64,000 bases of DNA from Rostratula benghalensis (taxonomy: Eukaryota; Chordata; Aves; Charadriiformes; Rostratulidae), in contig VXAI01000453.1 of assembly GCA_013399305.1 (NCBI GenBank), positions 182,062-246,061 of the forward strand, in the 5' to 3' direction. The notes beneath the pieces were generated by a model. The model had not been told where the DNA came from. It saw nothing but the letters and a program-made list of their open reading frames with translations, and searched no databases. A program made the position numbers and the translations under genes. Shown one piece after another: positions 11,101 to 20,030 of this stretch (positions are counted from its first letter, which is position 1; every line of letters begins with the position of its first letter).

Positions 11101-13564
11101 ATCTTTTAGAGATGATTTCAAACATATTATGTATTTCCTACAAAAGTCAATGAACAAAATTCCATATTTACATCACTTCAGTTATCTCTAGGAAAAAAAT
11201 CTCAGAGGCTAAGCTCCAGTGGCTTTTACTCTTCTGTAGCTGGTATATACTAATGCTGCCTGAAGTCTCTCCAGCAAGGTGTGACTCCTTGTGCATTGTG
11301 AGATTCTTGTGGAAGCATTAGCAGATAGCTGAAAATATACAATGTCTTCTATAGAAGAGGGCCTTTCACCACCCTTTTATCACCTTTCCTTCCCTCCAGC
11401 ACCAAAGCAGCCCCCAGTCTCAGCAGTATCCCAGTAACTCAGAACTCACCAAAGCTTTTTTCATGCCAAAGCTTTCTTCTGGCTGCCTGTGATTTGGCAC
11501 AACTCCACGTCTGATTATAAAATTTGTTTTCAATCCTTTGTAGCTGTGAAAAGGCAGATTTTTCTTTTGAAAGAAGACATATGCTTTGTTTTTTTTTTTT
11601 TTTTTCCACGGTAGCCTTTTGCTGGCATACACTGCTTCTCTGATTAATTTTGCAGCTCCTAGTTACTCTGTAAATACTGGCATGTCTGAGCATGTTCTAT
11701 GTGGTATTTCCTACAGTTGGGAAGAATGCAATTGACTGGGGAGATAAGAGATGAAATCACCTCTCTCCATTATTTCCACTTTGTTTGTGTGTGTGCCTTG
11801 GATTTTTACCAGAGCTGCTCTGATGTTTTTAAAAACAACATAAGCTGGAAGTCACCCCAGCTGAGAGCAACTTCAGCAGTGTGATAACAGTGTCAGGCCT
11901 TGACTGCACAAGCAACACCTCATGCATTTAGATAATATTATGTGTTCATCTGAGTTATTTCACAGTTTACAGCTGCTCTGCCTGATATAAACATTATTAT
12001 GTGTCCTATGAAGAGGACAATAGTACAGGGAGAATTCAGAGGATGTCCCAGCTATTATTCAGCTCAAGGCTGCAACCACAAACCTTGATCTGTTCTTGTC
12101 ATTAATTTTGAAGAGTGTTGTGAAATTTGGTAAGATTCCTTGCTCTTCTCCTTATCTGCTTTTTGTCATTTAGCAAATGATTAAAGAGGTCATATGTTCA
12201 GTGCAAAAGAACAAACAAAATGACATTTTTACATATATCCTTAAAAAAACCCAAACCAAACAAAAAAAACTCTGTGGAGATGATGGCCAAGTAGATGACA
12301 GATAGTGATAAGTTATGTGACAGTGAGTATTCCCTGAACCACACATACCACTGCTTGGGCTTTCTGAAGACTCTTCCAAGCCAAGGCCACATCTGTGGAA
12401 GTGAGAGATGAAAGATATGTTTTAGCATCTCTTCAGATATCCCTTCACTACAGACAATTTGCCCCCGTGCCCAAGCCAGAAGAGATTATAGAGCTGGTGG
12501 CTGAAACACAGAGTTGCTCCCAAGAAATTGTGTCTAGACTGCTTTTATACACGTCTTGTTTTCAGTGTGTGCTTAGTTCTGTCAGACGTAATGCCCTTTG
12601 AGCTATTTGAGTTAGTGCTTATTCAGCAAAATCCTCTCTCATATTAGCTGGTAGTTCTGCCTGTATTTAAGAAAGACAGAGCTGAATTTCCCAGTTTAGT
12701 CCTATTTGGTGGCAGTATTTACTTACAAAAAAAAAACAAAAAACCCAGTCAGGATTATTTCTGAGGGTAAGAGTGGCTTGTGTCCAACAAAGCAACACAT
12801 CAGCTAGAGAGAAGCTCCTAGTGTGAACTTACTGCATGCATTCAACAGTAATTGAGTCTTGATGACTTCAGGCTGAGGAAGACTCATAGTGCAGCTTTCT
12901 ATTAGAAAGCAGCCAGAAACAGAGAGTTGGGGTGTTGCTGTAAGAGCTACAAGCACAGTTACAAAACTGTCCAACACTCCCCAAACTTCAAAACATTTGC
13001 TCCATTGTGTCTGAAGTCATGCAATCCAGATTTAACTAAGCACTAAAGTTATCCAAGTCTCTGCTGTGACCGTACAGAGGGAAATGGAAGCTCATTACCC
13101 ACGTACCAGACAGAGGATCTGATTCTCCAGATGTGAAACTGTTATCCATCTTTCAGCTCTGCTTACTTGTGTGTGTCTGAAACAGCCATGCATAAGGAAT
13201 AGTCATTGCTGATTTTTGAGAACAGCTTAGGTCATTTTTATGTCTCTTTTTTTTTTCCCCCTCATCTATAATTGCCCATAAAAACTCTCATCATTTACAT
13301 TTCCATGGCGTTTGCAAATATTACCTGTTAACATTTATTTTCTCAGCCTAGTGAGGGAGTCCTGGGGAGAGATGGGGATATGACACAGCTGGTAAATGTC
13401 CTGCTCTGGGTCAGTACCCCCTGAAGAGCTGCCCTGGGTGCTCAGGAATCTGATGTGCTCACTTGAGGCAATGACTGTATGATCAGAGACTCAAGAAAGT
13501 GAGCTCCTTCCCATATCCCCTTGTTACTGCCTGGTTAACACTTACCTCTTGAAGCTTCATCCAT
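1510..13564 (-). CDS. CCDC187: CCDC187-like gene, CEP350 paralogue (12 exons assembled, 3' end outside window)
   Basis: I assemble complement(join(1510..2189, 2631..2722, 3113..3852, 4560..4688, 5790..5901, 6923..6960, 7099..7185, 7526..7678, 9088..9594, 11450..11543, 12349..12392, 13546..13564)). The total is 2,695 coding bases, about 898 codons, open at the 3' end. All junctions are GT-AG and all phases agree. From memory of CEP350, the same blocks occur in the same order: an N-terminal helix with RIENK; KLEQLKKRIQEQ followed by VASAPPAPVYRG; WREGQKLARKLLGPPP; a basic coiled coil with RKNEERKK and NKRLQEVYRKQKEA; then SKQDRVKAIHSL and KRLNAAS. CEP350 anchors microtubules at the centrosome and has a C-terminal CAP-Gly domain not covered here. 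The human synteny (CCDC187 divergent from GPSM1) gives the symbol. A centrosomal role is inferred from the paralogue. Exon choice between 4.7 and 7.2 kb is the least certain part. Confidence 0.75.
2631..2722 (-). CDS. CCDC187: CCDC187 exon, 92 bases
   Basis: The acceptor is strong (cttctgtttcag|GAGCAAAAC) and the donor is AGAAGCAG|GTACTC. Phase runs 0 to 2 and joins exactly to the neighbours on both sides, forming an AGG arginine codon with the next exon. It encodes about 30 residues beginning EQNSGGILESSF. It is too short for a domain call. Support comes from the splice sites and phase. Confidence 0.7.
2875..2912. repeat. 21-bp tandem duplication (partial second copy)
   Basis: atttctaggcttttga recurs with a 21-base period in the CCDC187 intron. 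Confidence 0.9.
3113..3852 (-). CDS. CCDC187: CCDC187 exon, CEP350-type coiled-coil block
   Basis: The acceptor is ctgcccacag|AACCTGG and the donor GAGCAA|GTAAGTC (near consensus). The 740 bases encode about 246 residues. The N-terminal half is Ser/Pro/Lys-rich with KDMKQILRNLHLQ. Then comes a strongly basic and acidic helix containing HPYSPEIIQEFMYRKNEER and RLQEVYRKQKEAIGKK. This helix closely matches the CEP350 segment with VRQYIVRQQEERKRK and RLQELYRKQKEAF, so this exon is the best single piece of evidence for the family. Confidence 0.88.
4560..4688 (-). CDS. CCDC187: CCDC187 exon, WREGQKL/KLLGPPP motif
   Basis: The acceptor aatcctctgtttcag|GTGGG and donor ATCTTTG|GTACGG bound 129 bases in phase 1-1. 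The exon encodes about 43 residues, GKLPDASAWREGQKLARK followed by LLGPPP and later EERTIADIF. CEP350 has SSWRDGQKLVKKILGPAP at the equivalent point. It lies upstream of the 3113-3852 coiled-coil block, as in CEP350. Confidence 0.85.
4689..5789. other. CCDC187 intron
   Basis: Nothing firm is seen here. On the minus strand there is a possible short exon at about 5115-5186 (acceptor cttccctccag, donor CTCTCAG|GTCAGT). It is phase 0 to 1 as a whole, or a 24-base phase 1-1 micro-exon if the internal acceptor ctgtctgcag is used. I left it out of the assembly for lack of homology. Confidence 0.35.
5790..5901 (-). CDS. CCDC187: Probable CCDC187 exon, reading frame ambiguous
   Basis: The acceptor is acatctcag|AGTCTGC and the donor TTCACAGG|GTGAAG, giving 112 bases. 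Two frames are fully open. The phase 0-to-1 frame begins SLLQILLTAV and later has SPGLLVEEILPYC. It connects in phase with both neighbours, so I prefer it. The other frame, with SADSGDCDSTSGHD, ends in a phase that no neighbour accepts. I recognise no CEP350 counterpart. Confidence 0.45.
6923..6960 (-). CDS. CCDC187: Possible CCDC187 micro-exon, 38 bases
   Basis: The donor is GAATAGT|GTAAGTGC, a very strong 5' splice site. The acceptor is a weaker ttactttgcctcggaaag. The phase 1-to-0 reading gives ELHSDFVGNKANS. It supplies exactly the phase shift needed between the 7099-7185 and 5790-5901 exons. Its small size makes it uncertain. Confidence 0.4.
7099..7185 (-). CDS. CCDC187: Possible CCDC187 exon, 87 bases
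   Basis: The donor AAATTCAG|GTGAAT is good. The acceptor ggtcagctcag|TG is moderate, with a second AG just upstream. The exon is symmetric (phase 1-1) with 29 codons including FPNEFECQQKAGISW. The frame stays open past the donor to 6998, which allows a longer form using a donor at 7022, but that would break the phase. Confidence 0.45.
7526..7678 (-). CDS. CCDC187: CCDC187 exon, 153 bases
   Basis: The acceptor tattccttctgattaaag|ACC and donor ACTGGAG|GTTAGT bound a symmetric phase 1-1 exon of 51 codons. It begins (D)QRERSSARRIQTQ and ends in a basic QKKLHKLMAK stretch. It fits between the VYRG exon and the exons to its left. CEP350 has a Lys-rich linker at this place, but I cannot align it residue by residue. 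Confidence 0.65.
7679..9087. other. CCDC187 intron with A-rich runs and a small inverted repeat
   Basis: The stretch contains an (AAAAC)n run at about 7696-7720, a poly-A run at about 7796-7811, and a pair of 11-base complementary arms at 8378-8388 and 8429-8439 followed by a 7-bp hairpin at 8439-8457. No exon is convincing on either strand. Confidence 0.5.
9088..9594 (-). CDS. CCDC187: CCDC187 exon with KLEQLKKRIQEQ and APPAPVYRG motifs
   Basis: The donor is TATAGAG|GTCAGT. The frame is open rightward to about 9717. I chose the acceptor ggctcacactcag|CACCC at 9594 because it joins the upstream exon in phase 1. A stronger-looking acceptor, cctgcttggacacag|ACC at 9676, would start in phase 0 and need one more exon between. 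The product is Ser/Pro/Arg-rich, with RPRWENFREQ, then KLEQLKKRIQEQKEKQE, then VASAPPAPVYRG. CEP350 carries KLEKLKERIRKQ and VATAPPAPAYKG at the same spacing. Confidence 0.78.
10016..10174 (+). mobile_element. CR1 LINE 3' fragment, sense orientation
   Basis: The stretch contains the conserved end of CR1 open reading frame 2 (NRLPREVVESPSLETFK, then a stop). This is followed by the CR1 3' UTR ending in the family's 8-bp tail repeats (gatcctgtgattct). It is a 5'-truncated copy about 160 bp long, in the intron between the 9088-9594 and 11450-11543 exons of CCDC187. Confidence 0.92.
10175..11449. other. CCDC187 intron, possible missing exon
   Basis: If the next exon starts at 9676 rather than 9594, a phase 1-to-0 exon should lie here. 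One minus-strand segment near 11,220-11,311 has a good acceptor (tgtatattttcag) and an open frame beginning LSANASTRISQ, but its phase does not fit its upstream neighbour. I leave it uncalled. Confidence 0.35.
11450..11543 (-). CDS. CCDC187: CCDC187 exon with RIENKF helix
   Basis: The acceptor gccttttcacag|CTACAAAGG and donor AAGCTTTG|GTGAGT are both strong. The 94 bases in phase 0-to-1 give LQRIENKFYNQTW and then AARRKLWHEKSF. With the previous exon this reads AVLQRIENKF, matching CEP350 AALRHIENKL near that protein's N terminus. A second frame is open but has no homology. Confidence 0.8.
12349..12392 (-). CDS. CCDC187: CCDC187 exon, 44 bases, N-terminal helix
   Basis: The acceptor ctctcacttccacag|ATGTGG and donor AAGCAGTG|GTATGT are clear. 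In phase 1-to-0 it encodes (D)VALAWKSLQKAQAV, matching CEP350 SWDALSQTKAALRHIENK. The ATG at the exon start is out of this frame and is not taken as a start codon. Confidence 0.75.
13546..13564 (-). CDS. CCDC187: Probable first coding exon of CCDC187 (MDEASR)
   Basis: The donor CTTCAAGAG|GTAAGT is near perfect. The in-frame ATG at 13564 gives MDEASR, which splices to DVALAWKS. This places the start about eight residues before the conserved tryptophan, against about 29 residues in CEP350. An in-frame TAG at 13606-13604 lies just upstream. The exon itself may begin at 13589 (acceptor gtgcag) or 13603 (acceptor cttctctag), with the extra bases as 5' UTR or, if spliced from another exon, coding for SGHFVPC. 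The true transcription start was not found. Confidence 0.6.
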
Positions 13565-14429
13565 GCATGGAACAAAGTGTCCGCTTAGGCTGCACAAAAG
13601 CACCTAGAGAAGCACTTTAGAAATGATCTGTGGGAGGCCTGCAGTCTTTCCACAGTAGCCACCTCCAAGGGGAGGTGTGAGAAAGATCTCAGCACTGAAC
13701 ATCTGAGTCCATGCTCCTTTCCTGGGCTGAGCCATCCACAGGCATCAGCTCCCTGGTGCCAGCTGGGAATGCAGGAGTTCTTCTGAAACAAGCACCGGCT
13801 CAGTCCCTGCCCTGCCCAGGAGGGCTGAAAGGCACAGGAGGATGTCCAGAAGAGTCCCACCAGCTGAGTTGGCCACCAACCATCACCACACCTTTGTTTG
13901 AGCCCCTCTCTGCAGGGCGACAGTAGCGACAGCACGGGGAGAGGCTGTTAGGAGCAGAGGAGAAAACAAACAGCAACAAGAGGAGCCCGAAGGCTGATCT
14001 CAGTTTGCAAACATGTGGCAAGAAGCCAGCAGCTTTCTTGACAAGCCCTTGTGTCCTTTCCAGGGCGTCTGGCATCCTGGCAGTGACTGCTCCCAGGGCT
14101 GGATGGCTGCAGAGGAGAGGGGCAGGGCAGCAGAGGGCAGCGACCATCCTGGGGGCCCGGTGGAAGCAGGTCTGCAGTTCTGGGATGGAGAGAGAACATG
14201 GTAACAGAGCAGGGGGAGAAAGCAGACCAAAGTCCCCATCACAGGGCACCTCTTGTCATCCCAGGGCACCCTCCTCACCCCTTCCTCATCCAGCCTTTGA
14301 TCCTCCTCTCAGCTGTACTCTCTGTCACACCTGAATCCCTGGTCTCAAAAGAGCAGCACACTAAATTCTGAGTATTGGCTTTCATTTAGGGAGAAACTTA
14401 AAAAGGGGGTGGGGGGTGGTGTTCTGGTC

Positions 14430-14459
14430 TTTCTTTATAATCTGATGATTATAAAGAAA
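14430..14459. repeat. Perfect 13-bp inverted repeat (hairpin)
   Basis: The arms tttctttataatc and gattataaagaaa are perfect reverse complements separated by the 4-base loop tgat. They sit next to a G-rich run at about 14,405-14,420. No gene is adjacent. Confidence 0.9.
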
Positions 14460-17400
14460 AGCTTGAGAACATAAAGGAAGTGTATGCCAAAGTCTCAGAT
14501 AAGGATTTTCCACCTTTGTGGGTGTCACTTTAAAAAAGTGTCACAGTTTTTAAGTATCTGAGATCTGGGAGTACCCATTCTGGTTCTTCAGGTCTTGCTG
14601 TTCTTACCCTCCCATTCTGGACAAACCAGAGGGAACAGTCTGTTCAGCAAACAGCAGAGGGCAAACTCTGCTCGCAGACAGGAGACGAAGCACTCACAGC
14701 GCTGGGAGGCTCTGAGCCCATTTCTGTCGGGACAACCTAGGAGAATGGCAGTTGTCACCTTGGTCAAAGATAATCCGCAAGGGGTAGCAGCAGAAAAACT
14801 CCTGCTATAGAAGTGATTCATGCTCCTCTTCCTTTTCATACTCAGCCCTTTCACAGAACATCTTTCTGATGGGCTTCAACAGGCAGTGACATCCCGGACT
14901 GAGTCCTGCCAGAGCATTTCCTAAACCCTCCTGAGATTATGGCTGCAGGTGGCTAAGCATCCCTCAAAGTATGTCTCAGTTGGTGATTTTGCCTTCTGTT
15001 TGCATGCTGCCCATGCACTGCTTTGGGAGACTTGGCTTCTGCAGCTCCTTGCCCCAGAGTTACTCACAGCTAATTCCTGCAACTGTGGTTACAGCCCAAA
15101 CTACTGCAATCAATGTAAAACAGCCAAGACTTAGGATGATCATTGAATGCTGCTTCTCTTTCCTGTCTGGCTGGTCCTTAGGCATTGGTTTCCTGTGAAT
15201 TTTTTTCCATTTCTGAATTGTAAATTTGCTTCCCACAAATATCCTCTCATATACGCTCATATATGTCACTGCAGTCTGTGCTCAGATATCCCCAGCACTG
15301 CAGCTTTTCAAGTCCAACCAAACAAGGAATTCCTGAGCTGCAGACTGGAGTCGCCAAGTTCTCATTTCAAGCTGTTCCAAGCCAATGTTTTGGCCTGATT
15401 AGAGGTTTCAGTGTGAGGAATGCAGAGCTTCTCCAAGAGGGGAGCCACAGCTATTCAGGGTACGCAAATGATAAGAGCCCTAATTGCAGTCTTGGGGTTC
15501 ACAGGCAGCCATTGAAGGGTCCATTGAAGAGGAGAGAGGACAGTAACGTGAGACCTCAGCAGGGGGAGGGCAACTTTCAGTGGAGACTTGTTCAAATGGG
15601 AAACTGTGACAGTGACGAGGAAAGCCCAGGGCTGGTCCCAGCCTGCTGGCTTGATGGGGGAGCCAAGTGGAGCAGGAATGCATGTGCTGTCACAGGCAGA
15701 GCTTTCAGCTGCACGCTGCAGGCGACACTTCTCAAGTCCCTCAGGTTAGACTGGCATCTATTTTGGCACTGTTTCTTCTCATCAAGCTGTTGGAGCTGCG
15801 GAGAGCCAGGCGAGTGACAGATTGCCAGCATGTTGTGCTGCACATCTTGGAGTGTTAGACCACAAATCTGCCGAGAGATGAAGTGAAAGCTATCCTTGGG
15901 CCAAATCCCACTTCTGCAGTGTGTGAGACTCCCAAGTCAGGGAGCCAAGCGTGAGCTGAGGCAGAGAGGAGAAAATCCATTTGTGTTTGTATTTTAGATC
16001 AATGTGAGTGAAATGAGCCAGTCGTGTAGGGTTCTCATCTACTGACTCCACAGCTCTGGTCACATGGAACTAAGACAGAATTAGGCCCCATGTTTTCATT
16101 CAAATGGCATTTATGATGCATCAGCCCTCAAACACTGAATTTCCCCTACAGATATTCATGCTACCACCTACAAGTTTTAGCAAATTAGACTACAGGCATA
16201 CCCAGGGGAGGTTTTACAAAAGCCATTTTAGGGTTTTTCTGGAAAGGATATTGCAAAATTTCTCACAGCTAAGAATCTGCCAAGAGAGGCACTGCTACCC
16301 ATCGCGTGGGATTATTCCACAGAGAGAATATTGTCCAGATACGAGCCTCTGCAGTTTCCGCTACCGTTACATTTGCATGCACGGTGATGAAGTGGGACAA
16401 GACGTGCCCAGCTCTGCCACACTGTGGCACTCTGAGCTTCAGCTTTCAGTTTTCTGGTGGTTTTGGAAGGCAAAGGTGAGTGGGCTCAGTCGTTGCTCAA
16501 CCCCGCACAAGGCTGTTTGGAGTCTGGAGGTTGGTTTGACGCCCTTCAGGCTGCAGGCTCACCTCCCGGAGGCTTCGGTTTCCGCTGTTGTGCACCGTCA
16601 CTGTTTAGGAAATATTTAAACCAATAACCCACAAGGCCTAGCAAAATTCAGGAAGTGCATATGTGTGTGAACAAACACCAGAAATTCCTCCCAGGTCTCT
16701 GTGTTTTCAGACAACTGCACCTCATGCAGCTATACTTTTGTGCCCACTGCATATATTCCAAAGATCTTAAAAGCAATATAAGTGACAGACACACTCCTAT
16801 TTTTCCCCTTGCTGGTTTGCTCTCTGTGCTTGGCTTTGTGAGAGTGCTGAAAGCCCCCTCACTTTTGGGAAATATGTCCAGCTAAAAGCAAAGGAAATGG
16901 TACTTGTTTGTTGGGGGTTTTTTATAGTGCCTGACTAAGAATTTTACATTGTAAACCGCTCTTCACAGCAACTCTCAGTTAGCAAACAATCAGAGCACAA
17001 ATCTAGGCTTGGATTGCAAACTGGATGTGACATGAATTTTGTAGTAAGCATATGGTGGGAAGAGACAGCTGATAAAAAAAAAAGTGTACTGATCTGAAGT
17101 CTGACAGCCAAGGGCCAATACTGCACCCACTGAAATCTGTGACAAAACACAAGCTGAAGTTAAAAGGGACAAAGATAAAGAGAGAATAATTTGGGGCATG
17201 ATTTGAACCTGCAAAGAGCTTAGGGTTGACCACTACATATCAAAGTAATCCTTAAGGGTACTTATCATCTCTCAGATCAGCAGCATAATAAGACTGAGAT
17301 AAATGGGCTGCCCCATTAATGGTGCCTTGTCACAATTTTGGAATAAGAAACAATTTTCTTCCTCCACAGGTAATGTTGTAAAATAGCAATATTCATGTAA

Positions 17401-17840
17401 AACACTCAGAGATACAGAGATATAGCTGCAGAATTTTTGCTGGTACCACTGATGTTACTTTTTTTTTTTTTTTTTAATCCTAGCAGCTCATTCTGTTTCC
17501 CATGTTATTAGGAATAAGCAGCTATTTTTCTGTGCCATGCACTGAGTTACTGAGTTGTACCCAGTGCTGTACAGGGAACTGCTCAAATGCGGGCAGGAGA
17601 CTACCATCAGGCTGCCCTGAGCCTAGGGAGGGATTTGCTGCAATAGAGAGATACACTTCCTTTGCAGTGATTACAGCCAGAAACACAAGGAAATATTAAG
17701 CTTGTATCTTCCTATTGATGTCCTAAAATAACAAGGGTAACGTGTGTCAGGAAATAACCAGGACTTCAGAATATCTGGGTGTTATTCTGCGTGCCAAACG
17801 ATGTCTGGAAAAGGGCAAGTGTTCTCTTTATGTGCTAAAA

Positions 17841-17857
17841 TATATATATATATATAT
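17841..17857. repeat. (TA)n microsatellite
   Basis: A run of about eight TA dinucleotides. Confidence 0.9.
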
Positions 17858-19459
17858 CATCCAGTTACTGGGGGAAAGTGTGTTAAGACAAGAAATAGCT
17901 ATCCACGGCCCACCATGGCCCATTTGGGGTTTTTTTTTTCTATCAATAGCAGACTGTGTGAATGGAATCTGAAGTGAAGAAGGCCCGGGGGGGCTTGGGG
18001 GGCTGCCTGCACTGTGTAGCTGATCGTGGGAGAGGCAAGATTGCCATGGAAACCCGCTACAGTAAACGGGGCTCTCCAGCTGCATGAGAGGATTTACAGC
18101 ACCAGGCTGGGACTAAGCAATTTAAATCAACAATCTACAGGTAAATTGGCACATCATTTCCTTGCACTTTGTCTCTGCGCCCAGTAAAATGAAAAAGGAA
18201 GGGTAGGTGGGTGGGGAGAATTACAGGAGTACAGCGTTATGAGGTGTCTGAAAGCCTGACCTAAAAGCCACAGAAGCTGATGCAAAGATTCTGGTGGGTT
18301 TGGCAGGGGCTGGAGCCGGTGTGCAGCCAGCAGAGATATGTTCTTGTGCACCCAACCAGAGCAGCAGGCACGAGGATGCACCATATCTGTGCCCAGCAAA
18401 TTCAGAGAGAGGAGAAGCAAAATCTATTCCCTGCTTTCACAGCCCTGCAGATGGCAGACCCCACAGCTCAGGAACCCTGCCCAGATTGTACTTTTGGTTT
18501 GGAGCTGGGAAGGTGTCTATCTGGTACAGACCCCCAGACCAGCTTGTTACCCCTATAAGTGAGACAAAGTGTGCTGTGAGCCACAAACAGTGCTTCTCTA
18601 ACAAGGGATCAGGTGGTGGGGAATGATTTAATGTTTTCAGATTCTCCCATTTATTGACATTCAAGCACAGTGATAGATAGAGTGGTATGAGACAGCAACA
18701 ACATCATTTTTTGCAATGCTGCCTTCATCACCACACATTACTGAGTGATCATGCCACGTAATCTTCTCCTGGATCAGACACCATACATCTGTCTGATCCT
18801 GCTCCCAGGTAAGGGCAATGGTTAAATCTAACTTACATGGAGCCACCATGGGGCCAGTGTGGCCATTAGCGCCTGCAGAACTGTATTGGATTAAATAATT
18901 TGTGCTGTTGGAATATCTAGTAACAGAGCTCAAAATCTCCTGACTTACCGTGTGTTCTGCGCCCAGTGTGACTGGATTTAAATACATGGTTTAGTACACA
19001 CCTGGGTACATATGTGAGGTTAAACATAAGAAGGAAAAATCCCTTTGAGCTGGGGAATACAGTGTTCTTGGCAGCAGACTCAAAGCTCTGCACACTTTGT
19101 AAGCGTGTTTTACTGTGCTCCACAACTCTTTCTTCAAATATTACATTGTTCTGCTTCAACCTTTCAATAAAGCATCAGCTACGAAGAACGGCAAGATTTC
19201 ACCCTCTTCCTTCAAGAAGAGTTTTATGTTCAAAATGCGAATGCTCTAATCAAAATCTGAGAATTGGGTCCTCCTGTCCTTCCTGGCTCCTGCCTGTTTC
19301 TTTGCCATCGAGTCCTGCCCACACAGCAGATGCTGCCAGCCTGAGTTTCCACTTGCCTTTTGCATGTTTTCCTCTCTGGATCACTTTCCCTGGACCTTCA
19401 GTGGCTTTCCAAATCCCTCCTGCCACCTTTCAGTTCTTTATCTCCACTCAGCAATTTGC

Positions 19460-19830
19460 AGGCCACTAATATCAGCCCTGCATCATTTGCAAACGACATA
19501 GTGAGACGCTTAACCAATTACCGAGGTAAAACCTCTTGGGCAGGCCAGTACCTTGTGGTGTGTACAGATGTGCTGTGACAGCTCATCCCTGATGCACAGC
19601 TCCTGTCTTCCACCAGAGCTGATCTGCTCCATCCCAGTTGGGACACCAGGATGGGCAACTACACCAGGCTACGAGAGCAGAAGAGCTTTGTATATCTTGG
19701 TTACTAAGAACAGTCCCTGGGGCATTGACTCTCCGCTCGTAAATTCACCCAGTTTCCCCTTGATTATATTTGCTTTACCACCAAGTGCCAATCCACAATA
19801 TTGTCAGTGGAGAAGCAGCAGGGTAAGCTC
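19460..19830 (-). mobile_element. Decayed CR1/L3-type LINE, reverse transcriptase fragment, antisense
   Basis: On the minus strand the translation shows a degraded MPQGLFL (family GVPQGSVLG) and then SFANDAG, the relic of the catalytic FADD motif, at about 19,478-19,498. Stops and frameshifts are present, so it is a dead fossil. The subfamily cannot be assigned from sequence alone. Confidence 0.65.
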
Positions 19831-19982
19831 ACACAACAGTCTTTTGCCTTGTTATGCTCTGTCGAGTCAGGTTGCCCTCAGATTTGCCAGAGTTTCATTG
19901 CTGTTCTCCCCTGGGATGCTAGACAGCACAGTCATTTAACCCAAGATCATTTATGACTGTGACTGGAATTTGTTTGTCTGGG

Positions 19983-20030
19983 CTTTCCCCCCTTTCCCCC
20001 TTTCTCCCCCTTCCCCTTTTCTCCCCCTTC
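19983..20030. repeat. Polypyrimidine tract, (C5-6 T2-4)n
   Basis: About 48 bases of almost pure C and T on the plus strand, arranged as alternating C and T blocks. The mirror-like layout could form triplex (H-) DNA. Confidence 0.85.

Larger units (their letters stand above)
13604..19450. other. Non-coding DNA right of CCDC187
   Basis: No exon with matched splice sites and a plausible peptide was seen on either strand. Open frames up to 184 codons (15,263-15,817) are low-similarity shadows. The stretch includes a 13-bp palindrome at 14,430-14,459, a T-run at about 17,460-17,475 and a (TA)n run at 17,841-17,857. Any 5' untranslated exons of CCDC187 would lie here or further right. Confidence 0.5.

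Noticed and set aside
11220..11311. Minus-strand exon candidate starting LSANASTRISQ
   Set aside because: It has a good acceptor but its phase does not fit the upstream exon 11450-11543 in the homologous frame. It is kept only as a note.
12390..12392. ATG at the very start of the 12349-12392 exon as a CCDC187 start
   Set aside because: It is out of the frame that matches CEP350 (WKSLQKAQAVLQRIENK). The 13,564 ATG fits phase and homology better.
15263..15817. 184-codon plus-strand open frame
   Set aside because: No splice sites, no family similarity and mixed composition. This is a chance frame in intergenic DNA.
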